Shown piece by piece: positions 56,943 to 60,994 of a stretch of 60,994 nucleotides of DNA. The notes under the pieces were generated by a model, which was not told where the DNA came from, ran no database searches, and was given only the letters and a program-made list of their open reading frames with translations. Both the position numbers and the translations under genes were made by a program. The stretch is from assembly GCA_026991885.1 (NCBI GenBank), contig JALXAQ010000135.1:1-60994 (forward strand). Reading direction: 5' to 3'. Position 1 is the first letter of the stretch; every line of letters starts with the position of its first letter. The DNA is from Thiotrichaceae bacterium (GTDB lineage: Bacteria > Pseudomonadota > Gammaproteobacteria > Beggiatoales > Beggiatoaceae).

Positions 56943-58895
56943 ATGATTTTTGAAGAAATTGTTTTACATAATTTTGGTATCTATAAAGGTCGTCATCTTG
57001 TTAAACTAACACCGCCCTCTCCCAAAAAAACTATCATTTTACTGGGTGGGCTCAACGGTAGCGGAAAAACAACCCTATTGGATGCCCTACAACTGACACT
57101 CTATGGCAAATTTGCCAAATACTCAAACCGAGGTAATATAAATTATTTTGATTACTTAAGTAGCATGATTAATTACCATGTCGATCCCAGCAAGGGTGCA
57201 GCCCTTGAATTACAATTTAAACATTTCAAAAATGGCAAAGAAGAATCTATTCGCGTCCACCGTTCATGGTATTCAACAGGCAAAACTATTAAAGAAATAG
57301 TAGAAGTTAAACGCGATGGCATTTTGGATCCTATCATCACAAATCGTTGGTATGAATACGTTGAAGAATTTATACCCGCTAAAATTTCTAGCTTGTTTTT
57401 TTTTGATGGCGAAAAGATAGAAGCCTTTGCGGATCAAAACAAGGCAGGGGCACTACTCAGAACTGGTATTCACGCCTTATTAGGCTTGGACTTAGTTGAT
57501 CGTTTATCGAGTGACTTATTAACACTGGAACGTAAACGCAAAGTACAACTCCAATCACAACAAACTCGCGCTAATATCACAGCCTTAGAAACAGAAATTG
57601 AGGCGCTAGAAAAAAAATCCACAGAGATTGCACAAGAGAAAACTGAGGCACAACGTCGTTTAACTCAAGCAAAAAAAGAGCAAAAAAAGCTCAAAGAAGA
57701 GTACCGTCGTGAAGGCGGAGAACTTTTTGAACAAAGGGGGAATATTGAAAATCAACTGAAAACGGCTCAAGAAAAATTGTTTGTTTTGGAAGAAAAATTG
57801 CGTGAACTGGCAACGGGTGATGCCCCCTTAATCTTGGTACAACAGTTACTCCGTGAAAGTGAACAACAAGCCATTGCCGAAAAAAAAGCCAAGCATCTCA
57901 GTGGACTTCACGAAGAACTGGAAAAGCGCGATGCGACTTTAGTTCAGTTATTAAAAAAACATGAAGTAAAGCAATCCGCATTGACAGCCGTTGAAACCTT
58001 CATTCAAGCTGAACAAATAAAACGTCAAAAATATATTGAAACCGAATGTTATCTCAATATTGACACCAAGCATTTTGTGCCATTGCATTTTAATCAAATC
58101 ATTGCAAATACAAAGACACTGATTGCACAAGCAGAAGCCGTCACAGATGAAATCAACGCTTGTGAACAACAATTAACGAGTATTCCTGATCCAGAAAGTT
58201 TAGAAGGCATTACGGAACGACTTGCTAACATACAAAATGAAATTGAAAAAACCAATTCACGGACTAAAAGATTGGAATATGAATATGATGCTATTTGCCG
58301 TAAAATTGTACGTCGAAAAGCTCAAATGGTTGAAGTCTCAGAAATGGAGATGCAGGAACAATTTACGAATGAAACCACACAACGTGTCATCAAACACGCC
58401 GAAAAAGTACGCAGCACCCTAGAAAAATTTGCTCATGCAGTCACACAAAAACATATTCTGCAACTAGAATCACTGATTTTAGATAGTTTTCAGCAACTGA
58501 TCAGAAAAGAGCATTTTATAAATAAAATCGAAATTGAACCGAAAAATTATACACTGACACTCTACACAGCCACTCAAGAGAAAGTGTTACCTGAAAGTCT
58601 CTCAGCGGGAGAAAGGCAATTACTTGCTATATCCATTTTATGGGGATTAAGCCGCGCCTCTGGACGCCCCTTACCGGCAATCATTGATACGCCACTCAGT
58701 CGATTGGATGGCAAGCACCGCAAAAATTTAGTTGATAACTATTTTTATCAGGCGAGTCATCAAGTGATTTTGCTATCAACCGATGAGGAGATTAATAAAA
58801 AATATTACCGCTACCTCAAACCGGCGATTGGGCGTGAATATCATATTACCTACGAAAAAGACTCATCTGTTATTAATCCAGGTTACTTTTTCTAA
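56943..58895 (+). CDS. dndD: DndD, SMC-like ATPase of DNA phosphorothioation
   Basis: 650 residues from the ATG at 56943; a TTG at 56934 is an alternative. Walker A LLGGLNGSGKTTLLDAL, then a long coiled-coil arm (about residues 205-470), and C-terminal signature SAGERQLLAISILWGLSRASG with Walker B PAIIDTPLSRLDGKHR. FFFDGEKIEAFA is typical of DndD. It is thought to nick or remodel DNA during sulfur insertion. Confidence 0.96.
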   Translation: MIFEEIVLHNFGIYKGRHLVKLTPPSPKKTIILLGGLNGSGKTTLLDALQLTLYGKFAKYSNRGNINYFDYLSSMINYHVDPSKGAALELQFKHFKNGKEESIRVHRSWYSTGKTIKEIVEVKRDGILDPIITNRWYEYVEEFIPAKISSLFFFDGEKIEAFADQNKAGALLRTGIHALLGLDLVDRLSSDLLTLERKRKVQLQSQQTRANITALETEIEALEKKSTEIAQEKTEAQRRLTQAKKEQKKLKEEYRREGGELFEQRGNIENQLKTAQEKLFVLEEKLRELATGDAPLILVQQLLRESEQQAIAEKKAKHLSGLHEELEKRDATLVQLLKKHEVKQSALTAVETFIQAEQIKRQKYIETECYLNIDTKHFVPLHFNQIIANTKTLIAQAEAVTDEINACEQQLTSIPDPESLEGITERLANIQNEIEKTNSRTKRLEYEYDAICRKIVRRKAQMVEVSEMEMQEQFTNETTQRVIKHAEKVRSTLEKFAHAVTQKHILQLESLILDSFQQLIRKEHFINKIEIEPKNYTLTLYTATQEKVLPESLSAGERQLLAISILWGLSRASGRPLPAIIDTPLSRLDGKHRKNLVDNYFYQASHQVILLSTDEEINKKYYRYLKPAIGREYHITYEKDSSVINPGYFF

Positions 58896-58904
58896 CATAT
58901 ACCA

Positions 58905-59288
58905 ATGACAATTGAAACTGTTAGACTTAGCGAAAAAGCCAAAACATATTTAGTCATGCTAAAACGCAAGACAGGCATTAAAAATTGGAATGTACTCTGT
59001 CGATGGGCATTTTGCTTTTCATTAAACGATCCATCAAAACCCCCAAAAGAAAAGCTCCAAACGGATAGTCCTATAGAAATGACATGGAAAGTTTTTGGCG
59101 GGAAACACGCGGAGCTGTACTTTGCTTTGTTACTGCAACGTTGCAAACAAGATGGTTTTGAACTCTCACCCAATACAATCAATGAACAATTTAAATTACA
59201 CCTTCACCGAGGCATTGCATACTTGGCAACCAATAGCAAGCTGACGAATATTTCTAAGCTGTTGGGATTGATAGAAAATAAATCCTGA
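58905..59288 (+). CDS. dndE: DndE, DNA-binding protein of the phosphorothioation complex
   Basis: 127 residues. The family pattern TVRLSEKAKTYLVMLKRKTGIKNWNVLCRWAF is clear, as is FGGKHAELYFALLLQRC. DndE binds nicked double-stranded DNA and works with DndC and DndD. It starts nine bases after dndD, and a family A palindrome follows the stop codon by six bases. No dndFGH restriction genes follow. Confidence 0.95.
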   Translation: MTIETVRLSEKAKTYLVMLKRKTGIKNWNVLCRWAFCFSLNDPSKPPKEKLQTDSPIEMTWKVFGGKHAELYFALLLQRCKQDGFELSPNTINEQFKLHLHRGIAYLATNSKLTNISKLLGLIENKS

Positions 59289-59294
59289 ACTGGT

Positions 59295-59318
59295 AGGAGT
59301 CCAAGAATTATCTTGGAC
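59295..59318. repeat. Family A palindrome after dndE
   Basis: AGGA, arms GTCCAAGA and TCTTGGAC with ATTA between: one base off consensus. It lies between the convergent dndE and WcaJ-like genes. Confidence 0.88.
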
Positions 59319-59334
59319 TTCCCTGATAATTAAA

Positions 59335-60726
59335 TTAATAAGCATTCTTATGCACAAAGCCCTTAAAAATAGTCAAAAAGACAATTTTAATATCAAGCCA
59401 CAAAGACCAATTATCTATATAATCGAGATCATAATGAATACGTTCCACCATTTGTGGTAGATCGGTTTGGCCCCGACAACCGTGGATCTGCGCCAAACCA
59501 GTGATGCCCGGCTTGACCATATGGCGTAACATATATCGATGAATAAGAGGTCGATATTCCTCATTATGAGATATGGCATGAGGCCGAGGACCTACCACCG
59601 ACATTTGCCCTTGAAGCACATTGATAAACTGTGGTAACTCATCCAAAGAAGTCCGCCGTAAAAAGCGACCGAATGCTGTCACTCTATCATCATCTCGTTT
59701 AGCCTGCGTAATCTTGCCATTTTCACAGACAGTCATGCTACGGAATTTCCAAACCCAGATTTTTTCTCCTCCCAAACCATATCGACGTTGTTTGAACAAA
59801 AACGGCCCTGGAGAAGTCAATTTCACCCCCAATGCAATGATAAGCATTGGTATCGCCATCAGTAGAAGAATTAACAAACTCAAAATAACATCTTCCATAC
59901 GCTTCAAAAAACCACCCACCCCCAAAAATGGGGAGCCATAAATACTCACCACTGGCAGCCCACCGACATCTTGCCAACGGCTGTGAAGTAATTCAAACAC
60001 AAACAAATCGGGCACCAAATAAACAGTTATAGCATTATCCGCCAAATCTGAGACAAGTTTTTTGATCTGTGAATCAGCGTTCATGGGTAAAGTAATATAG
60101 ACTGAATCTATTTCCCCCTTTTTTGCATCCTCAATCAAATCTTTCAGACTGCCCTTCACCTCTAGTGACTCAAACGAGGCGCCGCGTTCCAGATTATCAT
60201 CATAAAAACCAAGAATAGTAAAACCCATTGATGGGTGGGTGCGAATTGTACTTAGCAATCTTTTTCCCAAATCATTCGCCCCAACAATAACAAGCCGGCG
60301 AGTATTATATCCAATATGCCGTAAGTTTTTTAATAAAAATCGAATCCATTGGCGCCAGAAACCAATAGTCAGGGGTACCAAGAGAAACCAAATTAACATG
60401 ATCTGACGTGAATAGAGTTCTGAAACCTTAGTTATAAAGGCGAATAACAATAATATTAGCACCGTCCAAAACCAACTCCAAAGTAGATAACGCAATTCCA
60501 ATGAAACGCTTGCCCCACGCCATGAGTCATACAATCCATTCATTTCTGCCAAAAAATAAAACACCAACACACCCGCTAGGGCTGCAACTCCTTCCCGTTC
60601 TCCCCATTGATAGTCAGATAACCAGACAGATAACCAAAGAGTTCCCACCAATAACAGCGCGTCACTTAAACGCTGTATAATATCAACAACGGATTGATGT
60701 GTGCGAATGAATCCTAGTTGAGACAT
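59335..60726 (-). CDS. Undecaprenyl-phosphate sugar-1-phosphate transferase (WcaJ-like)
   Basis: 463 residues. Four or five membrane helices, a CoA-binding-like Rossmann domain (RLVIVGANDLGKRLLSTI), a further helix, then the catalytic bacterial-sugar-transferase domain: GPFLFKQRRYGLGGEKIWVWKFRSM, RRTSLDELPQFINVLQGQMSVVGPRPHA and VKPGITGLAQIHG. It starts EPS repeat units by loading the first sugar-phosphate on undecaprenyl phosphate. It is cut off from the main locus by rluD, pgeF and the dnd genes. Confidence 0.94.
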   Translation of the reverse strand: MSQLGFIRTHQSVVDIIQRLSDALLLVGTLWLSVWLSDYQWGEREGVAALAGVLVFYFLAEMNGLYDSWRGASVSLELRYLLWSWFWTVLILLLFAFITKVSELYSRQIMLIWFLLVPLTIGFWRQWIRFLLKNLRHIGYNTRRLVIVGANDLGKRLLSTIRTHPSMGFTILGFYDDNLERGASFESLEVKGSLKDLIEDAKKGEIDSVYITLPMNADSQIKKLVSDLADNAITVYLVPDLFVFELLHSRWQDVGGLPVVSIYGSPFLGVGGFLKRMEDVILSLLILLLMAIPMLIIALGVKLTSPGPFLFKQRRYGLGGEKIWVWKFRSMTVCENGKITQAKRDDDRVTAFGRFLRRTSLDELPQFINVLQGQMSVVGPRPHAISHNEEYRPLIHRYMLRHMVKPGITGLAQIHGCRGQTDLPQMVERIHYDLDYIDNWSLWLDIKIVFLTIFKGFVHKNAY

Positions 60727-60994
60727 AAAATCTCCTTTGTTGTGTTTTTCACTACAGAATAAACAAATATAACAAAAAATAATGATAATTATCTAATGAC
60801 TGACGCAATTTATTATTTAAATAAATCAATCTATTATTTACATGATTTCAATTTAGATTTAACTTTAACAAGTTGCAATAACTTATTGAGTTAATTTTTT
60901 TTTATCAAAGCCTCAGTCCTATGATCGCTGATATGATAACAGAATTAAAAAAAAAAAAAAACCATATATACTTAGCCTAAAAGAATAAAAAACA
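60727..60994. other. AT-rich region upstream of the WcaJ-like gene
   Basis: 268 bases to the window edge. It should hold the WcaJ-like promoter. A run of 15 A lies at 60947-60961. No gene is seen. Confidence 0.5.

Noticed and set aside
60947..60961. Run of 15 A as a regulatory or phase-variable tract
   Set aside because: It is far from any start codon in the window and lies in an AT-rich stretch; sequencing of such runs is also unreliable.

Overview
The window looks like a gammaproteobacterial chromosome segment, most likely from a filamentous sulfur bacterium of the Beggiatoaceae. Two things point there. The block hslV-hslU-DUF971-ubiE-ubiJ-ubiB has the gammaproteobacterial order. Short intergenic arrays of the heptamer TAACTGA, which I recall as a described trait of marine Beggiatoaceae genomes, occur next to the dnd genes and before the DUF971 gene. 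The genus call is an inference. No rRNA, tRNA, CRISPR array, integrase or transposase was seen.

Layout. 1-6.3 kb (minus strand): the export end of an exopolysaccharide (EPS) locus: an outer-membrane beta-barrel, a Wza-like export lipoprotein, a Wzc-like tyrosine autokinase, a small membrane-anchored protein and a secreted protein, closed by a terminator and a 42-bp tandem repeat. 6.6-16.1 kb: a housekeeping block (purL on minus; hslVU, a DUF971 protein and ubiEJB on plus) and a truncated NHL-repeat protein. 16.8-50.4 kb (minus): a large EPS assembly locus with many glycosyltransferases, a Wzy-like polymerase, acetyltransferases, methyltransferases, three sulfotransferases, nucleotide-sugar enzymes, an MsbA/PglK-type ABC exporter and a second Wzc paralogue. 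Three small defence-like or addiction modules interrupt it: a PIN toxin pair, a DUF433/DUF5615 pair, and an AAA ATPase with a TOPRIM-like partner whose gene carries an in-frame stop. 50.5-52.2 kb: rluD and pgeF. 52.4-54.1 kb: a seven-blade WD40 protein and a coiled-coil membrane protein. 54.2-59.3 kb: DNA phosphorothioation genes, dndA divergent from dndC-dndD-dndE, with no dndB. 59.3-60.7 kb (minus): the sugar-phosphate transferase that would start EPS repeat-unit synthesis.

How the genes would work together. The WcaJ-like transferase loads the first sugar on undecaprenyl phosphate; the glycosyltransferases extend it using sugars shaped by the UDP-glucuronate decarboxylase, the epimerases and the C-methyltransferase. 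Acetyl-, sulfo- and methyl-transferases decorate it. The ABC exporter may flip the unit, the Wzy-like protein polymerises it, and the Wzc, Wza and beta-barrel proteins control length and export. Three sulfotransferases suggest a sulfated polymer.

The most striking non-gene structure is a set of dispersed palindromes. Family A (outer arms GTCCAAGA / TCTTGGAC) occurs at least twelve times, mostly at gene junctions, and supplies stop codons or N-terminal codons to several genes. The DUF433/DUF5615 cassette is bracketed by an exact 21-bp direct repeat that restores both the end of the upstream epimerase gene and the start of the downstream glycosyltransferase gene, which looks like the footprint of a precise insertion.
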